Positions 15,893-24,803 of a stretch of 64,000 nt of DNA are shown piece after piece. How positions within the stretch are numbered: position 1 is the stretch's first letter; each line of letters opens with the position of its first letter. Made by a program: the position numbers and the translations under genes. The notes beneath the pieces were generated by a model that saw only the letters and a program-made list of their open reading frames with translations, did no database searches and was not told where the DNA came from. Source of the stretch: Actinomadura violacea (GTDB lineage: Bacteria > Actinomycetota > Actinomycetes > Streptosporangiales > Streptosporangiaceae); NCBI RefSeq assembly GCF_017573465.1, contig NZ_JAGEPF010000044.1, positions 1-64,000 of the forward strand. The letters run 5' to 3'.

Positions 15893-16986
15893 ATGGGCCG
15901 TACCGTCGCGGTCATCGGTGGAGGCTACGGAGGCGCCGCGGTCGCCAAGGCGCTGCAGGCCGAGGCCGACGTCGTCCTGATCGACCCTCGGGACGCGTTC
16001 GTCAACGCCGCCGCCTCGCTGCGGGCGCTGACCCGCCCCGACTGGGCCGCCAACATGTTCTTCCCGTACGAGACGCTGCTCACCGAAGGCGGGCGGCTGG
16101 TCCGGGACCGCGCCGCGTCGGTGGACCCCGGCGGCGTCACCCTGGCGTCCGGCGGGCGCGTCGAGGCGGACCACCTCGTCCTCGCCACCGGCTCCAGCTA
16201 CTCCTATCCGGCCAAGCCGGGCTCCGACTCGGTCGACGCGGCGCTGGACGACCTCCGCCGGACCCACAAGGAGCTGCGGCAGGCCGCGAGGGTGCTGATC
16301 CTCGGCGCCGGGCCCGTCGGGCTGGAGCTGGCCGGGGAGATCAAGGAGGTCTTCCCGGACAAGCACGTCACGGTCGCCGACCCGGCGCCGGAACTGCTGC
16401 CCGGCTTCGAACCGGAGGTCGTCGAGGACCTGCACCGCCAGCTCGGCGCGCGCGGCATCGAGCTGCGCCTCGGAACCGCCTTCGCGACGCCCGGCACCGA
16501 GCCGGGCCGGGCCGGCGAGTTCACCGTCGCCGCCGCGGACGGCGAGGAGATCACCGCCGACATCTGGTTCCGCGCCTACGGCGTGCGCACCAACAGCGGC
16601 TACCTCGCCGACGGCCGGCTGACGTCCCTGACACCGGAGGGCGGGTGCGGGTGAACGAGCGGCTCAACGTCATCGGGCACGACCACGTCTACGCGGTCGG
16701 CGACATCACCGACGTCGCGGAGGCGAAGATGGCCGGCTGGGCGATGCGGCACGCCGAGGTGGTCGTCGAGAACATCAAGGCCCGGCTGAACGGCGCGGAA
16801 CCCACCGCGACCTACGAGCCCACGCCGTTCCCGATGATGCTGCTCCCGCTCGGCACGACCGGCGGCGTCGGCCAGTTGCCGACCCCGGACGGCCCGTCCG
16901 TCGCCTCGCCGGCGATGGTCGCCGACTACAAGGGCACCGACCTGTTCACCGGCCGCTTCACCGGCCAGTTCGGCCCGACGGCCTGA
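15893..16986 (+). pseudogene. FAD/NAD(P)-dependent oxidoreductase (FSP1/AIFM2-like) with a one-base frameshift
   Basis: The first frame (15893-16654) has the dinucleotide-binding motif VAVIGGGYGGAAVAKAL, a second Rossmann motif VLILGAGPVGLELAGEI and a FAD domain. It stops early at 16652-16654. The C-terminal part (…HDHVYAVGDITDV…, the usual FAD-binding GD motif) continues in another frame from about 16640 to 16986. Adding one C after position 16642 (GGGCGGG to GGGCCGGG) restores a single 364-residue protein. Such enzymes reduce quinones at the membrane. Either the gene is broken or a base is missing from the sequence; the intact downstream partner gene slightly favours the latter. GGGAG precedes the ATG. 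Confidence 0.75.
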
Positions 16987-17000
16987 CGAGGGGGAGAGCA

Positions 17001-17915
17001 ATGTCCATGAACGACGTCGTCTTCGGTTTCGGCGCGCACAGCACCTTCGACGAGCGGCCCGCGCTGATGCGCATGGTCCGGCGGGCCGACCGGGACGGGC
17101 TGGACCTGTTCTCGCTGTCCGACCACCCCTACCTCGGCGAGCGCCTGGACGCCTACGCCACGCTCGGGTTCGTCCTCGGCGGGACGGAGCGCATCGCGGG
17201 TTTCGCGAACGTCAGCAATCTGCCGACCCGGCCCGCGCCGATGCTGGCGCGGACGGTCACGACCCTGTCGGAGCTGTCCGGCGGGCGCGTCGTGCTCGGC
17301 ATGGGCGCGGGCGGGCTCTGGGACCGGATCGGCGACATGGGCGTGCCGAAGCTGTCGCCCGGCGAGGCCGTCGACGCCTTCGAGGAGGCGATCGTGCTGG
17401 TCAAGAAGCTGTCCGGTGGAGGCGCCCCGGTCACCTTCGAGGGCGAGCACTACCGCGTGCGCAGGATCGCGCCGGCTCCGGCCGCCGCGCCGCCCGTCTG
17501 GACCGGGTCGGTCGGCAAGAGGTCGCTGGCGGCGACCGGACGGGTCGCGGACGGCTGGATCCCGGGCCACGCGGCCGACTGGCTGAGCGAGCGGTACCGG
17601 GCGTCGCGTCCGGTCGTCGACGAGGCGGCCGCGGAGGCGGGCCGCGACCCGCGCGAGGTCCGCACCGTCTTCAACTTCCCCGGCCGCGTCACCGACCGTC
17701 CGCTGCCCGCGACCCGCGACGGCGACGGCCGCTGGGTCGGCGGCTCGGCGGACCAGTGGGCCGAGGAGTTGACCGGCGCGGTGCTGGAGCACGGCGCGTC
17801 CGGCTTCATGCTGTTCTCGCCCGAGGGCGGGACGCCGGACGAGGCGACGCTGGGCCGCTGGGCCGGGGAGATCGTCCCGGCCGTGCGGGAGGCGGTCGCG
17901 AAGGAGCGCGGCTGA
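17001..17915 (+). CDS. LLM-class F420-dependent oxidoreductase
   Basis: A 304-residue luciferase-like monooxygenase family protein with the TIM-barrel N-terminal strand (DVVFGFGAHSTF), the LSDHPYLG segment and the family glycine motif GGRVVLGMGAGG. Members use F420H2 or FMN to reduce diverse substrates. It follows the flavoprotein frame by 14 bases with GGGGGAGAG before the ATG, so the two are one operon downstream of the MarR operator. A redox or detoxification unit is the likely role; the substrate is unknown. Confidence 0.85.
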   Translation: MSMNDVVFGFGAHSTFDERPALMRMVRRADRDGLDLFSLSDHPYLGERLDAYATLGFVLGGTERIAGFANVSNLPTRPAPMLARTVTTLSELSGGRVVLGMGAGGLWDRIGDMGVPKLSPGEAVDAFEEAIVLVKKLSGGGAPVTFEGEHYRVRRIAPAPAAAPPVWTGSVGKRSLAATGRVADGWIPGHAADWLSERYRASRPVVDEAAAEAGRDPREVRTVFNFPGRVTDRPLPATRDGDGRWVGGSADQWAEELTGAVLEHGASGFMLFSPEGGTPDEATLGRWAGEIVPAVREAVAKERG

Positions 17916-17920
17916 CCGCC

Positions 17921-17951
17921 GCCGGGCGCCGCCCGCTCGGCGGCGCCCGGC
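17921..17951. terminator. Perfect 13-base-pair bidirectional terminator
   Basis: GCCGGGCGCCGCC (17921-17933) pairs exactly with GGCGGCGCCCGGC (17939-17951) around CGCTC. It lies between the convergent LLM and DUF4185 genes. Confidence 0.75.
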
Positions 17952-17963
17952 GCGGTGCCCGCG

Positions 17964-19127
17964 TCAGGACAGCATGTACACCCGGTACTGCATGAACCGG
18001 TAGTTCGTCGGGTCGTACCACTGGCTGACGATGATGTGGAAGTTGCCGAACGTCGAGCCGGGGACGACGAACCCGCCGTAGGGGGAGGTGACGACGTTCG
18101 CCACCTGCGCCTGGGGCGGACCGTTGACGATCATCGTCTGCTCCAGCGTCCGGGTCAGGTCGGAGGTCGGGAGCGGGAAGACCATCGCCCGGATCGTCGC
18201 CGTCGGGGCGTCCAGCCAGGTGAGGACGTACTTGCCGTCCATCGCGCGGAAGCAGATCTCGCCGTACCGGCGGTCGGCCATGACCGTGGTCGGGGGCGCG
18301 CCCCAGCGCCAGCCGCCGTCGTAGCCCCACGGCTCGTAGGCGCCCGGGTCGCCGAGGGCGTCCTGGCGTACCCGGTGCAGCAGCAGGCCCGAGTCCCGGT
18401 CGCGGTTGAAGGCCGAGGACAGGACGTAGCAGTACCCGTCGTCGGCGACGGCGTAGGTCTTCTGCTGGAACTGGCCGCCGTGCATGTCACCGGGCCACTG
18501 GCACAGGTACTCCCAGGTCTCGCCGTTGTCGAAGGAGCGCCAGAAGTCGGTGTGGTGGGTGTCGTAGATGACGCCGCGCATGAGGTGCATGTACATGACG
18601 CCGTCGACGACGAACGCGTCGGACGGGATCGCCGTGGTGAACTTGCCGTCTCCGACCGGGTTGTGCGGTTCGTCGACGAGGCTGCGGGCGTTGCCGCCGC
18701 CGACGCTCCCGTCGATGTGCAGGTTGTTGACGTCGCCGTTGCCGGAGCGCAGGCCAGCGGGCGCGCGCCAGTACGAGGGCTCGCCGGGGCCGGGGACATG
18801 GGGGCCGTCGAAGGTGTCGCCGCAGACGAACAGCATGGTGCCGTTCGGGCACCGCACGGGGACGCCGAGGTCGGTCCAGGGGGCGTTGAACGGGCCGGTC
18901 TCGGCGGGGCCGCTGAGGTCCTTCACCTTGACCGCGACCGTCGGGCTGGTCGGGTCGCCCGGATTGCCGGCCGGGGCCGCCGCGACGGCCCGCGGGTTCC
19001 GGCCGAGGTCGCTCCAGCCCGCGCCGGCGATCCCCGCCCCGACGGCGACGCCCGCGCCGATCCTGAGCAGCCTGCGGCGGGAGTATCCGCCGGTCGCCGG
19101 GGTGTTGCCGTCCGATGAGCGTGCCAT
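17964..19127 (-). CDS. Tat-exported DUF4185 domain protein
   Basis: The 387-residue protein begins with a twin-arginine signal (SRRRLLRIG near residues 16-24, then a Gly/Ala hydrophobic core). The mature part looks like a DUF4185 beta-propeller: VCGDTF early, repeated aromatic W/Y-rich strands, WRSFDNGETWEY resembling an Asp-box, and a C-terminal block with GGFVVPGSTFGNFHIIVSQWYDP. Such proteins are thought to act on extracellular polysaccharides, but the activity is not established. The ATG at 19127 with GGAAGG upstream is chosen over a longer frame lacking signal features. Confidence 0.8.
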   Translation of the reverse strand: MARSSDGNTPATGGYSRRRLLRIGAGVAVGAGIAGAGWSDLGRNPRAVAAAPAGNPGDPTSPTVAVKVKDLSGPAETGPFNAPWTDLGVPVRCPNGTMLFVCGDTFDGPHVPGPGEPSYWRAPAGLRSGNGDVNNLHIDGSVGGGNARSLVDEPHNPVGDGKFTTAIPSDAFVVDGVMYMHLMRGVIYDTHHTDFWRSFDNGETWEYLCQWPGDMHGGQFQQKTYAVADDGYCYVLSSAFNRDRDSGLLLHRVRQDALGDPGAYEPWGYDGGWRWGAPPTTVMADRRYGEICFRAMDGKYVLTWLDAPTATIRAMVFPLPTSDLTRTLEQTMIVNGPPQAQVANVVTSPYGGFVVPGSTFGNFHIIVSQWYDPTNYRFMQYRVYMLS

Positions 19128-19296
19128 CGCCGCCGCCTTCCAGATCGGGGTGCCGGGAGCGGTTCCGGCGCCGCGGCCCGGGGGACGGGCGGGGGAGCGA
19201 GCGGCGCCAGACCAAAAGAACACCGATGTCTGTTTTACAGCACGCGGACGCCGGACGCCAGAGCGTGACGTCCGGTGGACGGCCTTCGGCCGGGTG

Positions 19297-20625
19297 TCAG
19301 CCGGCCTTCGCCGGGCCGAGCTTCTCGACGATCAGCCGGTAGAGCTGGCGAGGACGGCCCGGCTGCGGCGTGCGGTTCGGCGGGAGCGGCCAGGCCAGCC
19401 CCTCCTCGACGAGAGTGCGCAGCAGCCGGCGCGCGGTGCGCGGCGTGACGCCGAGCATCTTGCCGGCGTTCTCGGCGTCCACGATCAGCGGCTGCTCCTG
19501 GTCGCCGAGCTTGTCGGCGAGCCGCGCGAGGATCTCCAGGCCCTTCGGCTTGGCCTGCGGCTGGCTGCGCGGCGGGGTGCGCGGCGCCGGGACCAGCGCG
19601 CGGCCGTCCCGGTCGAGCGCGAAGCCCTGCGCGCGCTGGGAGCTCTGCGACCGGGCGAGCGCGGCGCGGGCGTGGTTCTCCGCCTCGTGCGCGGTGCGCC
19701 CCATCCCGATGCCGACCTCTATGGCGAGCCCCAGCTCCTCGCGGACCCGCTCGACGAATGGCGGCGTCCGGAAGCCCTCGGTGGACGCGGTGACGGACCC
19801 GCGCGTCGCGATCACGAGGTAGCTGTGGTCGTCCAGCGGCCACACCGACGCGTTCATCCGGTGCGCCTCCTGGAGCAGGACGCGGTGCAGCGCGAGCTTC
19901 AGCTCGTCCCGCCAGTACCGGGGGGTGACGCGGCGCGGCGTCTCGCGCAGCGTCGGGACGTCCACCAGCACGACGACGAGCTGCGACTCCTCCAGCCGGT
20001 GGTGGGCGCCGAGGAGCGCGGCGGTCTGCAGGGAGCTGCGGATGGACGCGCCGGTCGGCCGGACCCGGATCGTCGGCACCCCCGCCATCTCCATCCGCTC
20101 GGCGGTGGCGTGCACGCAGGTCATCGCGACGGTCGTCGCGCCGCGCCGCCACAGCCGCTCGTGGAAGGCGGCGAGCGTGCCGGGCCCGGCGGCCTCCTCG
20201 CGCAGGTGGACCTGCTCGGTGCCGAGGCTGATCTCGGCGTAGGCCTCCTCGACCTCGGCGCGGCCGAGCACGTCGATGCTGACCCGGGACGGGTCGAACC
20301 GCTCGTCGAGGGAGGCGCGCAGCAGCGCGCCCTGCAGCGCGGCGCCGTTCAGCGGCACGTACGTCGCGGGCATGGTGAGCACGCCGGCCTTGCGCGCGAA
20401 GTCGTAGGGGACGGGGCTGGCGAACAGGCAGACGTCGACCCCCGATCCCAGCCGGACGACCTTGTCGGCCGCCTCCTGCTCGTCGCGGTAGGCGGCGGCC
20501 ACCAGCCGGCTCGGCACCGGCGTGGGGCCGTGGCCCATCAGCATGACCCGCTCGACCAGGTCGTGGGGGCCGACCACGCCGATGGTGAGGTCAGGCGTGA
20601 CCGAGCCCGTTCGTGCCGCCGTCAT
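19297..20625 (-). CDS. Putative transcriptional regulator with a GGDEF/GTP-cyclohydrolase-III-like domain and winged helix
   Basis: The 442-residue protein starts with a Rossmann-like segment (DLTIGVVGPHDLVERVM). It then has a region with GIGMGRTAHEAENHA, a glycine pattern seen in GTP cyclohydrolase III and GGDEF-fold domains, and ends with a winged helix (about residues 375-442: ENAGKMLGVTPRTARRLL, then GRPRQLYRLI). The arrangement suggests a cytosolic nucleotide- or ligand-sensing regulator. I know of no assigned function. The ATG at 20625 opens the conserved part; an extension upstream is rejected. The long leader region upstream has a possible minus-strand -10 (TAGGTT, 20844-20849). Confidence 0.6.
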   Translation of the reverse strand: MTAARTGSVTPDLTIGVVGPHDLVERVMLMGHGPTPVPSRLVAAAYRDEQEAADKVVRLGSGVDVCLFASPVPYDFARKAGVLTMPATYVPLNGAALQGALLRASLDERFDPSRVSIDVLGRAEVEEAYAEISLGTEQVHLREEAAGPGTLAAFHERLWRRGATTVAMTCVHATAERMEMAGVPTIRVRPTGASIRSSLQTAALLGAHHRLEESQLVVVLVDVPTLRETPRRVTPRYWRDELKLALHRVLLQEAHRMNASVWPLDDHSYLVIATRGSVTASTEGFRTPPFVERVREELGLAIEVGIGMGRTAHEAENHARAALARSQSSQRAQGFALDRDGRALVPAPRTPPRSQPQAKPKGLEILARLADKLGDQEQPLIVDAENAGKMLGVTPRTARRLLRTLVEEGLAWPLPPNRTPQPGRPRQLYRLIVEKLGPAKAG

Positions 20626-20939
20626 CGATGATCGCTCGCTTCCGGTCCATCCTCTCGGGGGCACGGCCCCGGCCACGCGTTCGCGCACGCTCCGCCCAAC
20701 GGTCGTCTCATGGCTTGTCGCCCCTGCCTTCTGACCCAGCACCGCAGTTCCCGTGCGATTCGTTCCTCAGTGGGCAGATCGGGTCAGGGCGGCGATGTGT
20801 GACGCCCAGACGCGAAATCGAATCAAGAGTGCGGCGAAAAAGTAACCTACGCGACCCCCTGGTCAGTAATTTGTCACCAATCGGTCAGTCTTGATCCTGC
20901 ATCTTGGGACGTCCGAAGTTGAAAAACAAGACCCGAAAA

Positions 20940-21150
20940 CGCCGCAGGGGCCTCCTCAGGGCACTGACGTGTACTGAGGAGACCCCTGTGGCGTCCGTTC
21001 GGTTTACGCGTTGGCGGAAACTTGATCATCCCGGTGGCGGTCGCCCCGCAAAGACGAGCGATCCGGCTGCATGGCCCGCGGCGCCCGTCGCGGTGATTTT
21101 CCAACGCCCTCCGGACGGTCCGTATATGGACCGTTCCATGCCCTTTTTTT
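20940..21150. ncRNA. Candidate small RNA or paired-terminator segment
   Basis: A 20-base-arm hairpin (20940-20959 with 20974-20993, 18 of 20 positions matching) is followed on the minus strand by TTTT and then TTTTT, a good intrinsic terminator for leftward transcription. A second hairpin (GGACGGTCC 21113-21121 with GGACCGTTC 21128-21136) is followed on the plus strand by seven T (21144-21150), a terminator for rightward transcription. T tracts are rare in this genome. Which strand, if any, is transcribed across the 210 bases is unknown; no clear promoter was found. Confidence 0.35.
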
Positions 21151-21344
21151 CGCTGGTCAGCGGCCTGCCCGCTCGTGTTCGCGTAACACCGTGATCCGAC
21201 TTTGCGTAACCGGCCGGTAACCAGTCGTTCACCACGATTCCCGGCCCGGTGTGACAAGCCCGGTAAGGAACCACTCCCGATTGGGTCAGAGCGAAGGCCA
21301 CATGCGGCCGATTCGGCCGGACGGAATGACCGCGTAGTCAGCAG

Positions 21345-21383
21345 ACGGCCGGCCCGGCGGGATCATCCCGCCGGGCCGGCCGT
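21345..21383. terminator. Perfect 17-base-pair hairpin after murA
   Basis: ACGGCCGGCCCGGCGGG (21345-21361) pairs exactly with CCCGCCGGGCCGGCCGT (21367-21383) around ATCAT, 24 bases past the murA stop codon on the minus strand. Confidence 0.8.
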
Positions 21384-21406
21384 AACGGTCCGAGTCGCGG
21401 CCCGCC

Positions 21407-22699
21407 TTAGTCCGCTTCGCGCTCGATGTCGGCGCCGAGCTGGGAGAGGCGCTCGGCGGTGTGGGCGTGGCCGCGGTCCAGGTAGTAGGCCGAGGTGATC
21501 GTCGTCTCGCCCTCGGCGGCCAGGCCCGCCAGCACCAGCGCGCTGCCGCAGCGCAGGTCGTGCGCCTCGACCTCGGCGCCGCGCAGCCCGCGCGGCCCGT
21601 TCACCTTCGCGCGGTTGCCGTCCACCTCGATGTCGGCGCCCATCTTGCCCAGCTCGTCGGCCAGCTTGAACCGGCCGTCGAAGATCCGCTCGTAGATGTA
21701 GGACGGGCCCTCCGCCAGGCAGGACAGCGCCATGATCGGCGACTGCAGGTCGGTGGCGAAGCCCGGGTACTCGTCGGTGATCACGTTGATCGGGCGGAGC
21801 GTGCGCTCCCGGCGGACCTGGAGCACCGCGCCCTGCTGGTGGAACTCCACGCCCATCTGCTCGAGCTTGTCGGCCGCGACGCCGAGGTGCTCCAGCGACG
21901 CGCCGACGAGGTTCAGGTCGCCGCCGGTGATCGCGGCGGCCATCACGAACACGCCCGCGTCGATCCGGTCCGGCATGACGGTGTGCTCGACGGCGGTCAG
22001 CTCGTCCACGCCCTCGACCGTGATGAAGCCGGTGCCGCCGCCGGTGATCTTCGCGCCCATCGCCTGCAGGATGGCGATGTTGTCCAGCACCTCCGGCTCC
22101 AGCGCCGCGTTCTTGATCAGCGTGGTGCCGTGCGCCAGCGCCGCCGCCATGATCAGGTTCTCGGTGCCGGTGTGCGACGGCGTGTCGCAGTACAGCGTCC
22201 CGCCGCGCAGGTCGCCGGCCTTGATGTGGATGATGCCGTCGCCGTTGTCGGCCACGTGCTCGGTGACCGTGGCGCCCATCCGCTTGAAGCCGTTGTAGTG
22301 GAAGTCCAGGTTGCGGCTGCCGAGGTTGCAGCCGCCGACGCCCTCGATGACCGCCTCGCCCAGCCGGTGCAGCAGCGCCGGCACGAACAGGAACGAACCG
22401 CGGAAGCGGGAGGCGATCTCGCCGGGCAGCACCGGGCTGCTGAGCGAGGAGGCGTCGATCACGAGGGTGCGCTCGGTCTCGTGCAGCTCGGCCTTGGCGC
22501 CGATCGCCCGCGCGAGCTCCACCGCCCGCCGGACGTCCTCGATGATCGGAACGTTCCGCAGCACCGTCCGGCCCCGGGAGGCCATGAGCGAGGCGCCGAT
22601 CATCGGCAGGACGGCGTTCTTGGCGCCCTGGACGAAGACGGTGCCGTGCAGCTGCCGGCCGCCGCGCACGCGATACCGAACCTCGTGGCCCATGCTCAT
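21407..22699 (-). CDS. murA: UDP-N-acetylglucosamine 1-carboxyvinyltransferase
   Basis: A 430-residue enolpyruvyltransferase (EPSP synthase fold) that commits UDP-GlcNAc to peptidoglycan synthesis with phosphoenolpyruvate. The N-terminal VQGAKNAVLPM holds the Lys-Asn pair that binds substrate. The loop GVGGCNLGSRNLDFH keeps a cysteine where the catalytic residue of MurA loops sits, and EYPGFATDLQ carries the catalytic Asp region. This is the sequence type seen in streptomycete MurA, not the mycobacterial type with Asp in the loop. ATG at 22699 follows AAAGGAG by about 10 bases; a second ATG lies two codons later. A perfect hairpin ends the gene. Confidence 0.88.
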   Translation of the reverse strand: MSMGHEVRYRVRGGRQLHGTVFVQGAKNAVLPMIGASLMASRGRTVLRNVPIIEDVRRAVELARAIGAKAELHETERTLVIDASSLSSPVLPGEIASRFRGSFLFVPALLHRLGEAVIEGVGGCNLGSRNLDFHYNGFKRMGATVTEHVADNGDGIIHIKAGDLRGGTLYCDTPSHTGTENLIMAAALAHGTTLIKNAALEPEVLDNIAILQAMGAKITGGGTGFITVEGVDELTAVEHTVMPDRIDAGVFVMAAAITGGDLNLVGASLEHLGVAADKLEQMGVEFHQQGAVLQVRRERTLRPINVITDEYPGFATDLQSPIMALSCLAEGPSYIYERIFDGRFKLADELGKMGADIEVDGNRAKVNGPRGLRGAEVEAHDLRCGSALVLAGLAAEGETTITSAYYLDRGHAHTAERLSQLGADIEREAD

Positions 22700-22965
22700 T
22701 CCGCCATATCTCCTTTGAAACGCGGTCAAGGTGCCTGCCCGATGAAGGTGGGACCACGGGGGCCGGGCGCGCCGAAAGGTCCCGCTGCGCCAACGCGCCC
22801 CCAGTAAACCACCGGTCCGGGGATGGGGTGTCCGCATGCGCCACCCTTGCGCCAGTCTGCTTGGTGAGATCCCCAGAGCGTCCCAAAGGTTCGCATTCCC
22901 GGGGAAAATCCAAGCTGAGGAGTCCGCCGGACGGGTGTCCGCCGGCGGGTCTAAGGTGATCGTCC

Positions 22966-24009
22966 ATGGACGACACGCCCGGCTGGGACGCCATCGACGC
23001 CGCACTGCGCCCCCTGTACGGGGACGTCCAGCCGTACCACCTCGGCACCGTCATCAAGTGGGCGCTCGGCGGCCCCGACCCGCTCGACGGCATCAGCGTC
23101 TACGCCCGGACGGAGCCCGTCCCGCACTGGCATTTCGTGTCGTACGGGATGTCGGAGCTTTACGGCAAGGAGTCCAGCGACCCGGACGAGTCGGGCTGGG
23201 GCTTCGAGTTCACGTTCCGGCTGGTCCGCGACCCGGCGGACGCCGAGCCGCCGCCCTGGGCGGCGAACCTGCTCCAGAACCTCGCCCGGTACGTGTTCAG
23301 CTCGGGGAACTGGTTCGAGGCCGGGCACCACATGAACGTGAACGGGCCGATCGCCGCCGACCGCGAGGACTCGCAGATCCGCGCCGTCGCGTTCGTCACC
23401 GACCCGGAGCTCGGCGAGATCGCCACGCCGCACGGCCGGGTGGAGTTCCTGCAGGTCGTCGGGCTCGCGGCGGAGGAGTACGAGGCCCTGCGGCAGTGGG
23501 ACGCCGCGTCGTTCCTGACCGCGATCGCGCCGCACCTGCCGCTGTTCGTCACCGACATCGACCGGCCCTCGCTGCTCGCGGATCCGGAGCTGGCGCGCGC
23601 CGTCCGCGAGGGCATCGCGCGCGACGGGTCGAGCAGCGGCGCCCTGTTCGTGAACACGGCGCACTGGGAGCTGGACGGCGCCGCCACGACGCTGCGGATC
23701 GGCGCGCTGCAGGCCGAGGCGATCGCGCAGGCGCTCCGGGGACGGCTGCCGTTCGGCCGCACGCTGCTCCTGCAGACCGAGGACACGCGGATGGTGTTCC
23801 AGCCCGCGGGCGCGTACGCGGTCGTGGAGACCGAGGACGGTCGGCTCGACGTGAGCCTCCCGCCGGAGGCGCTGGACGACGTCGTCGCCGCGCTCCGCCC
23901 GGTCGCCGGCAGCACCCCGGTCGCGGCGCTGCCGGGCCTGACCGTCGAGATCGTCCCGACTCACATGCGGGACCGCTACGGCAACGAGACCGGTGAGGTC
24001 GTCGGCTAG
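22966..24009 (+). CDS. Suppressor-of-fused (SUFU) domain protein
   Basis: A 347-residue cytosolic protein with the SUFU family landmarks: PYHLGTVIKWALGGPDPLDG, HWHFVSYGMSELY, WGFEFTFRLV, and later FLQVVGLAAEEY. In bacteria this family is widespread and has been linked by comparative genomics to immunity against polymorphic toxins, but no toxin gene is adjacent here. TAAGGT (22952-22957) ends 8 bases before the ATG, suggesting a leaderless transcript. Its stop overlaps that of the convergent MOSC gene in the shared bases CTAG. Confidence 0.85.
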   Translation: MDDTPGWDAIDAALRPLYGDVQPYHLGTVIKWALGGPDPLDGISVYARTEPVPHWHFVSYGMSELYGKESSDPDESGWGFEFTFRLVRDPADAEPPPWAANLLQNLARYVFSSGNWFEAGHHMNVNGPIAADREDSQIRAVAFVTDPELGEIATPHGRVEFLQVVGLAAEEYEALRQWDAASFLTAIAPHLPLFVTDIDRPSLLADPELARAVREGIARDGSSSGALFVNTAHWELDGAATTLRIGALQAEAIAQALRGRLPFGRTLLLQTEDTRMVFQPAGAYAVVETEDGRLDVSLPPEALDDVVAALRPVAGSTPVAALPGLTVEIVPTHMRDRYGNETGEVVG

Positions 24010-24788
24010 CGGGCCTCGATGACCTCGACCGGGTCGCCCACCGTGAGGGTGCCGAGCGCGCGCGGGACGGCGTTCTGGCCGAACCGGATGCCGCGGTCGA
24101 TCGTCCGGTAGGACGCCAGCGTCCGCAGCGGCTCGCGGCCCCGCTCCCCGGTCTCCTGGTCGGTCGTCGTGATGACGCACCGCGCGCACGCCTTGACCAT
24201 CTCGATGACGGTCCCGCCGACGCGCAGCAGCCGCACCGAGTCCTCCGCGTACGCGCCGAGCCCCTCGACGACCAGGCTCGGACGGAACCGGTTCATCGGC
24301 AGCGGCTCGTCCAGCCGCGCGTTCAGGTCCGCCAGGGACTCGGCGGAGATCACCAGCAGCGGGTAGCCGTCGGCGAACATCACCTCGCCGCCGCCCCGCG
24401 ACGTCGCCCGGTGCCCCGTGAAACGGACCAGCCGGCAGTCGGCGTCCAGCAGCGCCGAGAACCAGCCGGCCGCCTCGTCGCCCTGGTCGACGCCCCGGGC
24501 CTCGTACCGCTGGACGGTCACGTCCAACACCTCCCCGTCGTCCACCGCCTTATGGACGAACCGGGAGGCGCCGGGCGCGTCGACGCTCAGGACCTCGCCG
24601 TCGTAGGACGGGCGCAGCAGCGCCATCCCGGCGAGGTCCCGCTGCGACAGGAACCGGCCCGACGGCGTGACGAGCATGAACTCCCGGTCGTACGGGAGGC
24701 CCCGCGCCGTCAGTTCGGCGGTGCGCAGCGCGGTGCCGCCGCCGCTCTTGAGCGGGTAGGCGTTCAGCTCGGTCAGGGTGGCCGTCAC
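24006..24788 (-). CDS. MOSC-domain molybdenum-cofactor binding protein
   Basis: A 260-residue protein with an N-terminal MOSC beta-barrel (NAYPLKSGGGTALRTAEL, LPYDREFMLV) and a MOSC domain. The conserved cysteine is in KACARCVITTTDQETG, the residue that holds sulfur in MOSC/mARC-type enzymes that reduce N-hydroxylated compounds. It starts 15 bases downstream of the purB stop in the same direction, so it is likely co-transcribed with purB although no functional link is known. It overlaps the convergent SUFU gene by 4 bases. Confidence 0.85.
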   Translation of the reverse strand: MTATLTELNAYPLKSGGGTALRTAELTARGLPYDREFMLVTPSGRFLSQRDLAGMALLRPSYDGEVLSVDAPGASRFVHKAVDDGEVLDVTVQRYEARGVDQGDEAAGWFSALLDADCRLVRFTGHRATSRGGGEVMFADGYPLLVISAESLADLNARLDEPLPMNRFRPSLVVEGLGAYAEDSVRLLRVGGTVIEMVKACARCVITTTDQETGERGREPLRTLASYRTIDRGIRFGQNAVPRALGTLTVGDPVEVIEAR

Positions 24789-24803
24789 GGTCGCTCCGGA
24801 AGG

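Larger units (their letters stand above)
20626..21406. other. Gene-poor, AT-richer intergenic region with three hairpins
   Basis: Nearly 800 bases between murA (minus strand, ends 21407) and the regulator gene (minus strand, starts 20625). Base composition is clearly less GC-rich than the rest of the window between about 20740 and 21300. Hairpins lie at 20940-20993, 21113-21136 and 21345-21383. Short open frames on both strands lack convincing codon bias. Best read as untranslated DNA, possibly with a small RNA. Confidence 0.5.

Noticed and set aside
20874..21301. Short minus-strand genes between murA and the regulator
   Set aside because: Codon third-position bias is absent and the frames run through hairpins and T tracts.
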